In this document: positions 44,506-58,186 of the stretch, one piece after another | Numbering within the stretch: the stretch's first letter is position 1 | Layout of the letters: each line of letters begins with the position of its first letter | Assembly (NCBI GenBank): GCA_965112735.1 | Contig: OZ218955.1 | Span: 2,666,001-2,730,000, forward strand | Length of the DNA stretch: 64,000 nucleotides | Reading direction: 5' to 3' | Source: Phaeosaccion multiseriatum | Lineage: Eukaryota > Ochrophyta, other classes | Program-made: the position numbers and the translations under genes | Notes under the pieces: model-generated | Database searches by the model: none | Told to the model about the DNA's origin: nothing | Seen by the model: only the letters and a program-made list of their open reading frames with translations

Positions 44506-45624
44506 CTCGCTCCCACACTCTCACTCACTTGTGATCTTGGGCGAAGTCGAAAGGCTGAGGGATGCCGTTGGGGTTGGTGGGCTCATGTACCCCGCTGTCG
44601 AGAATGTCGCTTCGAGCCAGTACCCTGCCGAGCAAGGGAGAAGGACGGGGACGAGGGCGAAGGGTGGGGCTGTTGAGAGAGGCCTGAGGAGAGAAAGAAG
44701 GCTCAATGCACAGCAATGCACAGCCTCTCCCTCCGTCTATGGCGACTAACACAGAGTGACCTGAAGGGACGTACAACCTGGCGACAACTTACAGTGAGGC
44801 GTATGTGATGTTAAAGGCCATGGCCACGAAGAAGAGCAGCTGTGCACGGCGGAACTCGAAATGGTCCAACTGGGAGTTTTCTGGCCAAGAGATAATGGCG
44901 TAGTCCGGCGCGCTGCTCACCGGTTCCGGTCTGCTCGAGGGCGCATCCTCCTGCAGGCCCAGGTAGGTTCGGCCGCCGAACTCGACCTTTGTGAGGTGAA
45001 GGGGAGGGGTTGCGGGTGAGTGGGGTGCCTTCGGACGGAGAGAAGAGAGAGGAGGTGAGGACATGGGATAGCCTGACCGATACACATGAGAGCGCGAAGT
45101 GGGTACAGTTTTTCGGGTAGCAGAGGAAGGAAAGAGACGGATGAAGGGGGCGGGGGGGGGGAACGAGCCACCACTCTACAACCCGACCCCCCGACACACA
45201 CGCCCTTGTCCGGTAGCCATCCGAGCATCGCGTCTCGTGGGGGTCGCCGGCGCTCATAAGCCACCGCAGCACAACACAAAGCGCGGCTTGGCAAGAAACC
45301 AATCGGAGCCATATGGACATTGAGAAGAGCCAGAATTAGAAAAGCGAAAAAAACACCTCACGCCGCGCAGAGCTTTCTCCCTAAATACTGGTACCAGTAG
45401 CGCGCCACAGCACACACCTGGATCGGCCCGACGTTATTCTCCTCCCTCACACCCACACCCCTCCCCCGCCCCGCAATGCTGGGCTTGTGATAGTAAAGCC
45501 AGCGAGAGTCCAGGTCTCCAGGTGCACCGGCGGCAGCTCGGGCGGGACCGGACCCGGACCCTGAGCCTGGGCCTGGGTCCGAGTCTGCGGACGTGCCGCT
45601 TGCGACAGCGGCAGGCGACGGCAT
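43859..45624 (-). CDS. small multi-pass membrane protein of unknown family
   Basis: Five exons join in frame (complement): 45418-45624, 44793-44986, 44529-44624, 44150-44314, 43859-43961, giving 254 residues. The N-terminus is Gly/Ser/Pro-rich, followed by DSRWLYYHKPSIAG and EENNVGPIQVEFGGRTYLGL. Helices are RAQLLFFVAMAFNITYASL, IAYVLVLVIGCLGAVSVFA, IRLFVLATVVNVMIGSL and FLLDAALIPLAWAV. The protein ends RYSFVRASVPTSSWY. Four membrane spans and the phase match at four junctions support a real gene, but I do not recognise the family. The stop is TGA at 43859-43861. The start was chosen as the ATG at 45624, which lies 207 bases before the first donor. Confidence 0.55.
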
Positions 45625-46072
45625 CCTCTCTGGCTGAGTAGGGGAGAGCAGTTCTGCTGTGTCGGGGAGTTGACGGAGTGGCTGGTGTCAGGATATGCTT
45701 CAGGTTTTGGAGCTTGGGGTGCCGCCAGCCGTTACTTTCTGGCCCCCAACTAACTCCACCAAGTGAGTAGAGCGCCCCAAGACGCATTTCAGAGCAGCAG
45801 CAGAAGCTTTAGAAAGAAAGCAGTGGCAGCCGGTAGAGAGGAGCAGTAGGAGGAGGGCCAGGGAGGGAGGAGGAACTGTTCAGTCGGAGCGTTGTTGAGA
45901 GAAAGGAGTCAAAGGCGGTCGAAGGGGGGCGGTGTGGGATGCCAGCCATGGAGCGCAGGAAAGACACGTAACACGCAATCGGTCGGCTTAGCGGAGGAGG
46001 TAAAGCCTTGGTCCTTCTGGGGTGAAGGGTTGCATAGAAGCAATTGGCCCATAACTTGAAAGAAGAGGAGAG
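45625..46072. promoter_or_regulatory. divergent promoter spacer of the unknown membrane protein and DRC4 genes
   Basis: A 448-base spacer between two divergent start codons. An overlapping minus frame (45434-45787) starting MRLGALYSLGGVSW is present, but its continuation is Arg-rich and frame-shifted relative to the gene, so it may be a 5' UTR. No X-box-like motif for cilium genes could be identified with confidence. Confidence 0.4.
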
Positions 46073-49976
<3,904 letters not shown>

Positions 49977-50284
49977 ATAGCGGCTGGATGGATGGATGAC
50001 CTAAATACCTGTATTGAAAATACCGAAGAAGCTCATTCTGTTGTTATTCTCTATAATAAATGACCAAGCAACTATGTAACCCAATCCCCCCCCCCCCCCC
50101 CCACCACCTCCTTTGATGCCACCATTACACACACCCCTCTCTCTGTACACCTGCCACTACATCCCGCCCCCCCTCCCGGCCGTGCTCCTCCTCCTCCTCC
50201 TCCTCCTCCTCCTCCTCCTTCTTCTTCTTCTTCTAACCCTACCCTCCTCCTCCCCCTCCCCTGCCCTAACCCCAACCATAAGCC

Positions 50285-50321
<37 letters not shown>

Positions 50322-50491
50322 CTCAAAGCTCCTTTGGAAGGTCCTCCCGTGCGCCTGTACAGCGCAGAGGGGGACAGAAAGGAGGGGGCCAAGGCAAGGC
50401 AAAGGCAACAAGCAAAGCAAGCACAACCAAAGCCAAGTCCAAGTGACAATACCAAAGATGAAAGAGAGCGTTAGTGAAGAGGAGAGACAGA
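49977..50491. other. spacer between converging DRC4 and sulfurtransferase genes
   Basis: The AT-rich start (49985-50080, with TATAATAAA near 50052) is a plausible DRC4 3' UTR and poly(A) region. A C run and a CTC/TTC array follow (50181-50235), then a CT microsatellite (50296-50320). No gene is seen. Confidence 0.5.
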
Positions 50492-51621
50492 CTAGAGAGA
50501 ATCCGGCGGCTCCCACCTCAGGAGAAGCTCAGGCCCAGCTCAGGCACACACTCACGCACTCACCCACTCACCCACTCACTCACCCACCCACTCACCCACT
50601 CACCCACTCACTCACCCACCCACTCACTCACTCATTCACCCACTCACCCACTCACTCACTCACCAACTCACTCACTCCCTCCCTCCCTCCCTCCCTCACT
50701 CATTCACTCACTCACCACCCACACCCACGCACTCACTCTCTCACTCACTCACTCACCCCATTCGCTCCAGGAGCCGTCGTACAAAGGAGTGCGAGAGGCG
50801 TCCCTCCCCTGTGGCGGCCGTACAGAGACACCAGAGCACAGCACGGGGAAAGCAAGGGGAGGCAGGGGGGGGGGGGGGGTAGAGGAGGGGAGGGGACGGG
50901 AGGAGAGAAGGAATGTAGAGGAGGGGAGGGGACGGGCATCAGATGGTACAGGTGCAGCAGATCGCTTGTATACAAGCCAGCAAAGGGGCGTCCTTTCCAC
51001 CTCCCTCCCTCCCACCCTCACTCGCTCTCACTCACTCACTCTCTCTCACTCCCTCCCTCCCTCCCTCCCTCCCTCCCTCCCTCCCTCCCTCCCTCCCTCC
51101 CTCACTCACTCACTCACTCACTCACCGCGAGCTGCAGAGCCAGCGTGAGCACCGCCCCTGTGACGCCTGAGCCGCACATGGTCACGAGCGGTGCCGGGTT
51201 GTCCACGTCCACACCGGCAGCCTCGAACACCTGGTGGTGCCCCGGGGGGGAGGGGGGAGGTCGATTTGGCATGAACGTGTGTGTGTGTGTGGTGTGCGTG
51301 TGTGTGAGACAGTGAGAATCAAGTCCAGTCCAGTGCGCAAGAGCAACCGCAGCCTCCGCCCTCGTCCCTCCTGGCTTCCTCCCTCCCTCCCTCCCTCCCT
51401 CGCTCGCTCGCTCCCTTCCCTCCCTCGCTACGGACCTCTCTGATCTCCTGTGCCCCTTTGAAGGAAGTCCAATCCCCCTCCTGCAGCACCCCCTGGAAGG
51501 GCACACACACGGACCCCGGCACGTGTCCACCCTCCAGACCGGCCCGAGGCTCAGGCACTCTCCCGTGGAAGCGGTCTAGAGACCTTGCATCCACGAGACG
51601 AGGGCTGCTGCCGCTCCTGCT

Positions 51622-51677
<56 letters not shown>

Positions 51678-53541
51678 CCCGGTGAGGCGCTGAGGGGTGA
51701 ATGGAAGGAGAGGCATACGAAGCGCAGAGAGAGAGAGAGAGAGAGAGAGAGACCCCCGCATACATCCATACACGTCACTGTCCTGTCCTGTATCCATGAA
51801 TCCAAGTGCCCCGTCAGGCATGGACTTACCTGCTCCCACCGGCGTCGTCGTCGGCCCCTGCAGTATCACCAACTTCTGGTGCTGCTGCTCTTTCCTGCTT
51901 CGCCGCCTCGGCTATCTCCAGCACCCTCCTCCACCCCTTCACCATGCTGGGCTGGAGCGTTGCTTGGAAGCCTTGCTTGTCAATGAGCCATGCGTTACCC
52001 TTGACCTCTACCAGAGCGCGGGGCGGCCGGGAGGGGGGCTTGCTCTGATGAGGTAAGTCGTACAGGAAGTCAGTGACAAGGGCATGGATGCACGTATGCA
52101 AGGTGAGTGGGGCAGCCGTTGGTGGTACAGCAGCGGCACAGGGTTGCGCACGAGGGAGTCAGGATCGTACGCACTCATTCCGATATGTAACGAGTGTTTA
52201 GTGGTTGGCACCGCACGAGTACCTGAGAGGAAAGTGAGTTAACTGAGTATGTGGGTGAGTCGCCCGCCGCGATACAGGGCCCAGGCAGGAGAGCCTAGCT
52301 AGCCAGGAGAAGATAGACAGCCCTCCCTACCCCTCCCGCCCTGTCCCCCCCTCCCTCCTCCTCCCCGTCCCCTGCCCTCACATCACCCCCACCTCCGCAT
52401 CCCCAACCCCCCCCTCCCTCAGAAGAGATGCGCCGAGGAGAAGAGAAGACAAGACGACCCACCTTGGCGGCTCCGCTCTCAATGTTTCCGCCAATTGCCT
52501 TCCACGCGTTCAGCCCTCCCTGCAACACCTGTCTCCCAGGTCAGTCCAGTCCAGTTCCAGAGCGCCGGGGCGAGGCAAACAGAGCGCAGGAACCGGAGAC
52601 GGGGGGGTGTGAGCGACAGAGAGGGAAGAAGGGAGAGAGGGAGGGGGGGGGGGATTTGGCGTTGACTCTCGCAGTACTCTCACGTACGTGCACGTTGTTG
52701 TGGCCAAAGCACCTAAACGTCCACCACACCCGAGCGGCGCTGAAGCAGTCGGGCGCGGTGTAGACGAACACACTGTCCTGGTTGGTGATGCCTAGAGACG
52801 AGACCGCTATGGATACGAGTGTTGATGAAGCAGCAGTAGCAGCCAGAGTGAGGGCATCGCACACTCGGTCAGAGAGCAGTCGCAGAGACACAAAGGAACT
52901 CCACGCGTGTGGCCCTAAATTACGTCTCACTCCGTGCAGGGAGGCGAGAGAGCGCACACACGCACACATACACACACACACACACACCTGCTGCGAAGGC
53001 GTCTTCCGACGGCAGCATGTGCGGCAAGGAGCTGCGCTGCTCGCTGACCGCGTCGATGTCGAAGAAGGCCGCCCCCTCAATATGAGCCTCCTCAAACTCA
53101 GCCTTGGCGTCGCGGCTCCCTCCCAGGTGCCAAGAGCCGTCCAGCACGGTCACTGTAAGAAGGAGGGGGAACCAATCGAACAACTTTGTGTGAGAAACAA
53201 CGGGATGGTCCAGAGAGCAAAGAGAGGAAGAATAACCAATAGCCCTGGGGATGCGGCCCACCTTTCTCTCCTCCGTCCTTGCTGGCATTGCGTAAGACCA
53301 TCTGCAGCTCCTTGGCCGAGATGAGGGGAGGTATGACCGCCATGGTGGCCATCGCACGCACGGCTTTGTGCTGTACTTGCCCCCGGACGCCCCCCAAGGC
53401 CGAGAGCCCTCTCGTGCGCGGTGGCGCAGCAGAGACGAGCGCAGCAGCTCGGCCCAGAGCGGCGCAGGAGGACGGCGGGCACGAGGAGGATATGGCCCCT
53501 CCCCAGAACACGGCCCTTACCGCTCTCCCCACGCGAAGCAT
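50492..53541 (-). CDS. 3-mercaptopyruvate sulfurtransferase, double rhodanese domain, probably organellar
   Basis: Transfers sulfur from 3-mercaptopyruvate to acceptors. Clear exons (complement): 53262-53541, 52988-53152, 52688-52791, 52463-52528, about 51832-52048, about 51461-51620, about 51125-51235, about 50757-50807. The N-terminus (MLRVGRAVRAVFWGG, Arg and Ala rich) is a targeting presequence, so the enzyme probably works in mitochondria or a plastid. Domain 1 has TVLDGSWHLGG, AHIEGAAFFDID, LPHMLPSEDAFA, VFVYTAPDCFSAARVWWTF and LQGGLNAWKAIGG. Domain 2 has LVDARSLDRFHG, GHVPGSVCVPF, the active-site loop MCGSGVTGAV and PLYDGSWSEWG. CGSGVT is the mercaptopyruvate form rather than the thiosulfate form. 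A piece with AVPTTKHSLHIGMSAYDPDS (52145-52215) should be an exon, but its phase does not fit as read. The 3' end at about 50492 is a guess. Confidence 0.85.
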
Positions 53542-53949
53542 GTTTAAGACAGAGAGAAGAGAAACCCGAGAAGCAAATCAAGTTGGTCACACCCAGAAAG
53601 TCACAGATGGGTTGACCCATATGCTTGTGTCGTCACTCTTGCAGTTTGTACGGTGAAAAATGTTCTAAAAATTTGCAGGACATTCGATCTTCGAACAAGA
53701 TATTTGGTGCCATTCTAATCGAACATAAGATATTTGGTGCCATTCTATTCGACCTTAATGGGACCCGGGATTTACGGCTACACACAGAGATTAGATTAGA
53801 TTGCGGCAGTTAGGGACTTTGGAACGACGAGAGTACCAAAAAATCAAATTGTTGATGACGCCGAGTCACAACCAGACTCTAAAAGAGAGTGTTGCAGTGT
53901 TACTGACACAACAAGGTATAGCCAAAGTACCTAAACAAACTAGACGAGG
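53542..53949. promoter_or_regulatory. divergent promoter with a 30-bp tandem repeat
   Basis: A spacer between two divergent start codons. AAGATATTTGGTGCCATTCT occurs at 53697-53716 and again at 53727-53746, followed each time by a TCGA-containing tail. This part is clearly more AT-rich than the rest of the window. The copies may bind a regulator of either gene. Confidence 0.5.
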
Positions 53950-55841
53950 ATGAAGCTCACCAGTAGCACCACCACCCTGGTGGTCACCATGGCCGTGGCT
54001 GCTCTGGCCCCCAGCAGCGCCACCGGTGTCTTTGAGTGCTGTTCCGAGAGGTACAATGGCGACACGCCCATGTCGTGCTTCGTCGACCCTACTTGCAGCA
54101 TGGGTGGGGGACAGTTCGGTGGGCTCGGGTGCATGGCGGCGGGCGTGAAGGACTGCCGCTTTTGCGAGGTGCGATATAGCTATATTGGTTGAGGTTTTGC
54201 GCGCGGATACCATCCATGCGAAAATTTGGTGTATGTGTGGTATCTAGGATGGGATGGGATGGGATAATCGCCTCGATGGCGCGTCTCCCTCTGTATCCTT
54301 CCTCCCTCTCTCTCTCCTCCCTTCTGCCCTCCCCCCCCCGAAGCGCGGCGCCTCGCACTCATCTCTTCCCTCTCTTTCTTGTCTCAACAGTTCGGCGAGT
54401 TTGTAAATATTGCGTGCCCCAGCACTGGATCCGCACCTACCCCTACGCCTGTGGCCCCGGACACAACCCCCGTACCCGCCGCCACGGAGGCTCCCACGCC
54501 GGCGCCCACCATGGCACCAGTTGACCCCACACCTGCGCCCGTCGCTCCTGTGACGACTGCGCCCGTGGCTCCTGTGACGACTGCGCCCGTGGCCCCCGTC
54601 ACGACTGCGCCCGTCGCCCCCGTCACGACTGCGCCCGTGGCCCCCGTCACGACTGCGCCCGTGGCCCCCGTCACGACTGCGCCTGTGGTGCCGGATACCA
54701 CTGACCCTATCTTCGAGTGCTGTGACAGGGGCTACAACGGCGATCAGCCCATGCAATGCTTCATCGATCCTACTTGCAGCAACACCACTCCCCCTCCTTA
54801 CGGGGGACTCGGATGCAACGCTCAGGGAGTCAGGGACTGCCGCTTCTGCGAGGTACGCAACAGCTCTTAAATTGGTTTCGGGAAGCAAGCCTTTCTTCCT
54901 GCTCACGCTTCCCTTCTTTCTGTCCCTCATTTGTCACATCCCTTTTGCGTCACCAGTTCGGACTCTTCAAGGACATTCCCTGCCCGGGCGCTCCCTCTCC
55001 CACCCCCGTCCCTGTGGCTCCTGTCACGACTGCGCCCGTGGCCCCCGTCACGACTGCGCCTGTGGTGCCGGATACCACTGACCCTATCTTCGAGTGCTGT
55101 GACCGGGGCTACAACGGCGACCAGCCCATGCAATGCTTCATCGATCCTACTTGCAGCAACACCACTCCCCCTCCTTACGGGGGACTCGGATGCAACGCTC
55201 AGGGAGTCACGGACTGCCGCTTCTGCGAGGTACGCAACAGCTCTTAAATTGGTTTCGGGAAGCAAGCCTTCCGACATGCGTCACACACACAATGGTGACA
55301 GTGCCCTCTGACGCTTCGTCTCTCTTTTGCCTTCCCTTCGTCTCTTCTTTTCCCTCCCCTGTCTCTCGTCTGCCGGCCACACGCGCTCTTGCATCACCAG
55401 TTCGGAATCTTCAAGGACATTCCCTGCCCGGGCGCTCCCTCTCCCACCCCCGTCCCCGTGGCTCCCGTGACCCCCGTCCCTGTGGCGCCGGTGACCCCGC
55501 CCCCAGTGGCGCCCGACTCCCCCTCGTTCGAGTGCTGCGATGAGGCATACCTGGTGAGTTGGGCGAAGGGTGGTGGCTGGTGGCTGGAGAGTGCCTCTTT
55601 TGCTGCTGCTGCTGCTGCTACTACCTCTGCTACTCTCACTGCCACATACTACCCCTGTTGCTAACGCTTCACCGTCCCTTGTGTATCCCCCACCCACCAG
55701 GCCGACGGAACCGCCAAGCAGTGCTTTGTGGACCCTTCATGCGCCCGAGGCGGCCTGGGCTGCAACGCCGGCGGAGTCCAAAATTGCCGCCTCTGTGAGC
55801 ACAAGCAATACTCCGAGGTTGTGTGCGGCGGGGGTTATTAA
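53950..55841 (+). CDS. secreted Cys-rich repeat protein with Pro/Thr linkers
   Basis: Function unknown; probably a wall, matrix or surface protein. Five exons join in phase 0: 53950-54168, 54391-54852, 54957-55229, 55401-55553, 55701-55841, giving 415 residues. The start MKLTSSTTTLVVTMAVAALA is a signal peptide. Four copies of a module of about 50 residues follow: FECCxxxYNGDxPMxCFxDP, then TCS, GGLGCNAQGVxDCRFCE, with eight conserved Cys. Modules are joined by FGxFKDIPCP and Pro/Thr/Val linkers (TTAPVAPVTTAPVAP), which are likely O-glycosylated. Module borders coincide with introns placed after CRFCE. Exons 2 and 3 and the first 40 bases of their introns are almost identical, which shows a recent duplication. 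The last module lacks YNGD and is split by an intron. I do not recognise the family. Confidence 0.85.
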
Positions 55842-57135
55842 GTAAGCATTAGATATGGCTTACATACATGCCTTCGGTTAGGAACCCTTGTCGCTTCCCT
55901 CTTTGCCCACAAGTAGAGTGAATCAAATAGAGAGCGAGAGCGACAAATTTTGTTGTGCGATGTGTGGCGGACTTTCCTGTTGAAAATCCTTTTGTTCTGG
56001 TGTTTGTTATGTGTGATGACGTGCGCGGACTTTGACTGTTGAAGATCCCTTCTGTTCTATATGTACCTAAAAAAGAAACTCTTGTGCATAGGGGGGCGTT
56101 CATTTGATGAGGCGGGGGGCGGGGGCATTTTCAAGACTCCACAGGCCTTGCTGCCTGCCTCCTGTGTGAGGGGCGGTGCGGCAGCAGGCGTCCGAGTTAA
56201 ACTAATTAATGAAGTTACATACACCTTGTGTGTGTGTTGTTCAATGGCGAGTCAGCTCCATTCCGTCAGTTTTTGGCGAGAGCCATCTGTTTTAGGTAGG
56301 GCTGCCTCCAAGCATAGCATCCCAAATGTCCTCTGTTGAAAAAGGGATGTAAGATCTTATATTATAAAATAATTATTAGTAGAAACATAGAAGAAGAAAG
56401 GAGGAAACTCATCGCTCCTCTTCTTTCTGTGAGACATTGCCCTCTGTGAGCCAGTGCCCCACAAGTGCCCCACTGCCATGGCGCCTACAATTGGTCGGCC
56501 TCCCCAGCAGCGGGCAGCGCTCCGAGGGTGCTGTGCTGCCTCACGTACTTGTCCGTCTCTCGAGGCAGGGGACATGCCATAGCACTGGCACTGTCCATAG
56601 CACTGGCACTGGTGCTGAGGGAGTCCCACATAAGCCGTCGCCCTGCGCGTGTCTGCGCATTCTCGAGTGAAGCGGTGGACCCTCTGCGGTGGAAGGATGG
56701 AGAGGGCGGGCCACGCACAGAGAGAAGACAGGGGGTGGGTAGGGGGGGGGGGGGGGGCAGCAACGGTTTAAGACGACGAAAAGGGGCAGGGGTGTGCGGC
56801 TAAGGCAAAGTCAAGTACGTAGGAGAGGGAGAGGAGAGAAGGGGAGAAGAGAGAGGAGAGGAGAGGAGGGGAAAGAGAAGAGAGGAAAGGAGGGGAAAGA
56901 GGAGAGAGGAGAGGGGAGGAGAGGAGGGGAAAGAGAAGAGAGGAGAGGCAAGGAGAGGAAAGGCCGGTGCTCGCTTGTCGCCCCTCGCAACGAACGAGCA
57001 CGAGTCAGGTACCCACTAGAATGCTGCCGCTGCCGCTACGCTCACGCCCGTCCGTCCTTTCGAAGCGACCCAAGTCAAAACAACAGAAACCCCTTCGTCA
57101 AGCCTTCCTCCCCCCTCCCCCCTCTCTCCGCACAC
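55842..57135. other. spacer with purine-rich block, no gene seen
   Basis: 55842-56400 is relatively AT-rich and contains two related phrases (GCGGACTTTCCTGTTGAAAATC near 55970 and GCGGACTTTGACTGTTGAAGATC near 56028). 56540-56610 has CATAGCACTGGCACTG repeated. 56815-56965 is an almost pure AGAGGAGAGGGG strand. No convincing protein is seen on either strand. Confidence 0.45.
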
Positions 57136-57663
57136 TTACACGCCTTCTCCTCCCACTAGGACGTGCGTGACAAAGGCTTGGCTGGGCCGCACTCCGTGTG
57201 TGCGCACGTAGTGTGCAAGGCCCTCCGGCCACACAAAGACACCGTCCGTCTGCGAGCAGCACCCCAGCTCCCTCGCCTCCGCGCCGCACTGGCCAAAGCG
57301 GCAGAAGGAATAGCCCAACTCCACCGACTCCACCAAACCCCAGCGGATATGCCGCAGCACGCGCCGCCCCTCCTCCCCTCGGGCCCACTCCCAATCCACA
57401 CAAGCCGTGGGGTGAGGGAGTCGCCCGTCTTCTTGTGAAGCAGGAGGAGGAGCAGGTCGACCTCCGTCCGTCCCCGAGCCTTCCCTCCCTTGCTCTGCTC
57501 CGCTGGCGCCCGCCTTCTTGTCTCCGATGTCGTGGTCCTTCTCCTTGCGCCAGAACCCGACTTCTATGAGAGGCCTGCGTGCTCCTGTTGCTGCCTGCGC
57601 AGCACTTGCTGATGCTGAAGTTTTCGCTGCTGGCACTTCCTCCCCGGCCTCCTCGATCGCCAT
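57136..57663 (-). CDS. small conserved protein with CRF-C and WPEGLAHYV motifs
   Basis: An intronless frame of 175 residues. The first 90 residues are low complexity. The C-terminal half is protein-like: CVDWEWARGEEGRRVLRHIR, GYSFCRFGQCGAEARELGCC, TDGVFVWPEGLAHYVRTHGV and SQAFVTHV. I recall short uncharacterised proteins of bacteria and eukaryotes with this TDG-WPEGLAHYV pattern, which suggests a conserved fold with a Cys pair, but I cannot name a function. It starts 45 bases after the CDC26 stop codon on the same strand, so the two may share a transcript. The stop is at 57136. Confidence 0.6.
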   Translation of the reverse strand: MAIEEAGEEVPAAKTSASASAAQAATGARRPLIEVGFWRKEKDHDIGDKKAGASGAEQGREGSGTDGGRPAPPPASQEDGRLPHPTACVDWEWARGEEGRRVLRHIRWGLVESVELGYSFCRFGQCGAEARELGCCSQTDGVFVWPEGLAHYVRTHGVRPSQAFVTHVLVGGEGV

Positions 57664-57708
57664 ACGAGCTACTGATCAGCTCGACTCAAAGACCAATTAG
57701 AAGAAAAC

Positions 57709-57960
57709 TCAGAGGCCGATCCTGTCTTGCTGCTCCGCCTTCCGAACTTTCCTGGCCTTCGCCCGCGCCGCTTCGGTCAAGGCCTCTTCTTCGCCTTCGC
57801 CTTCTTCGCCCGAGGCACCACCCTGCAGCTGCAGGCGCTGCTTCGCTTGCTGCCGCAGCTGCTCTTTCTTTTTGAGGAGCGCCGCGTCCTTGACGAATCG
57901 CTCGTACTCCTCCACGTCCTCCGGCTTGAGCTCAATGCGGGTAGGGGCCTTGCGCAACAT
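57709..57960 (-). CDS. CDC26: anaphase-promoting complex subunit CDC26 (APC12)
   Basis: Small subunit that stabilises the TPR protein APC6/CDC16 in the cyclosome, the ubiquitin ligase of mitosis. The intronless frame encodes 83 residues, the usual size. The start MLRKAPTRIELKPEDVEEYE matches the family's conserved N-terminus, which binds inside the APC6 groove, and the end QQDRIGL matches the conserved DRIG(Y/L) end region. The middle is charged and Gln/Lys-rich. The frame is open upstream to an ATG at 58188, but the conserved start at 57960 and the family length make the shorter form more likely. Confidence 0.88.
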   Translation of the reverse strand: MLRKAPTRIELKPEDVEEYERFVKDAALLKKKEQLRQQAKQRLQLQGGASGEEGEGEEEALTEAARAKARKVRKAEQQDRIGL

Positions 57961-58186
57961 AATATCAACTTCGATGGGGATGGCGCCCTCTCCCTCTCCC
58001 TTCTTCTCCTTTCCTCTTTCCCTCTCTCCCTTTGCGCGGTGCAAGCTCAGACCGACAAACGGAAACTCGCACTTCCCGCCGTCGGACTTTCCGTTGTTGG
58101 CCTTATCGGTGGATGGATTCATAGACGCATCGGAAGCAGCAATAGAAAAAACAGAAGAGGCTGGGGCAAGTGATCGCTGCTGAGAC
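57961..58186. promoter_or_regulatory. short divergent promoter of CDC26 and the glycosyltransferase-like gene
   Basis: Only 226 bases separate the CDC26 ATG (57960, minus) from the ATG at 58187 (plus). The minus strand is open throughout and its farthest ATG overlaps the plus ATG in the sequence CATG (58186-58189). The spacer contains a CT-rich stretch (57987-58035) but no TATA-like box. Confidence 0.5.

Noticed and set aside
39047-45624. One long minus-strand gene joining the TRP-like exons and the small membrane protein
   Set aside because: The small membrane protein ends in an in-frame TGA at 43859-43861, and its exons are complete by phase, so the two are kept apart.
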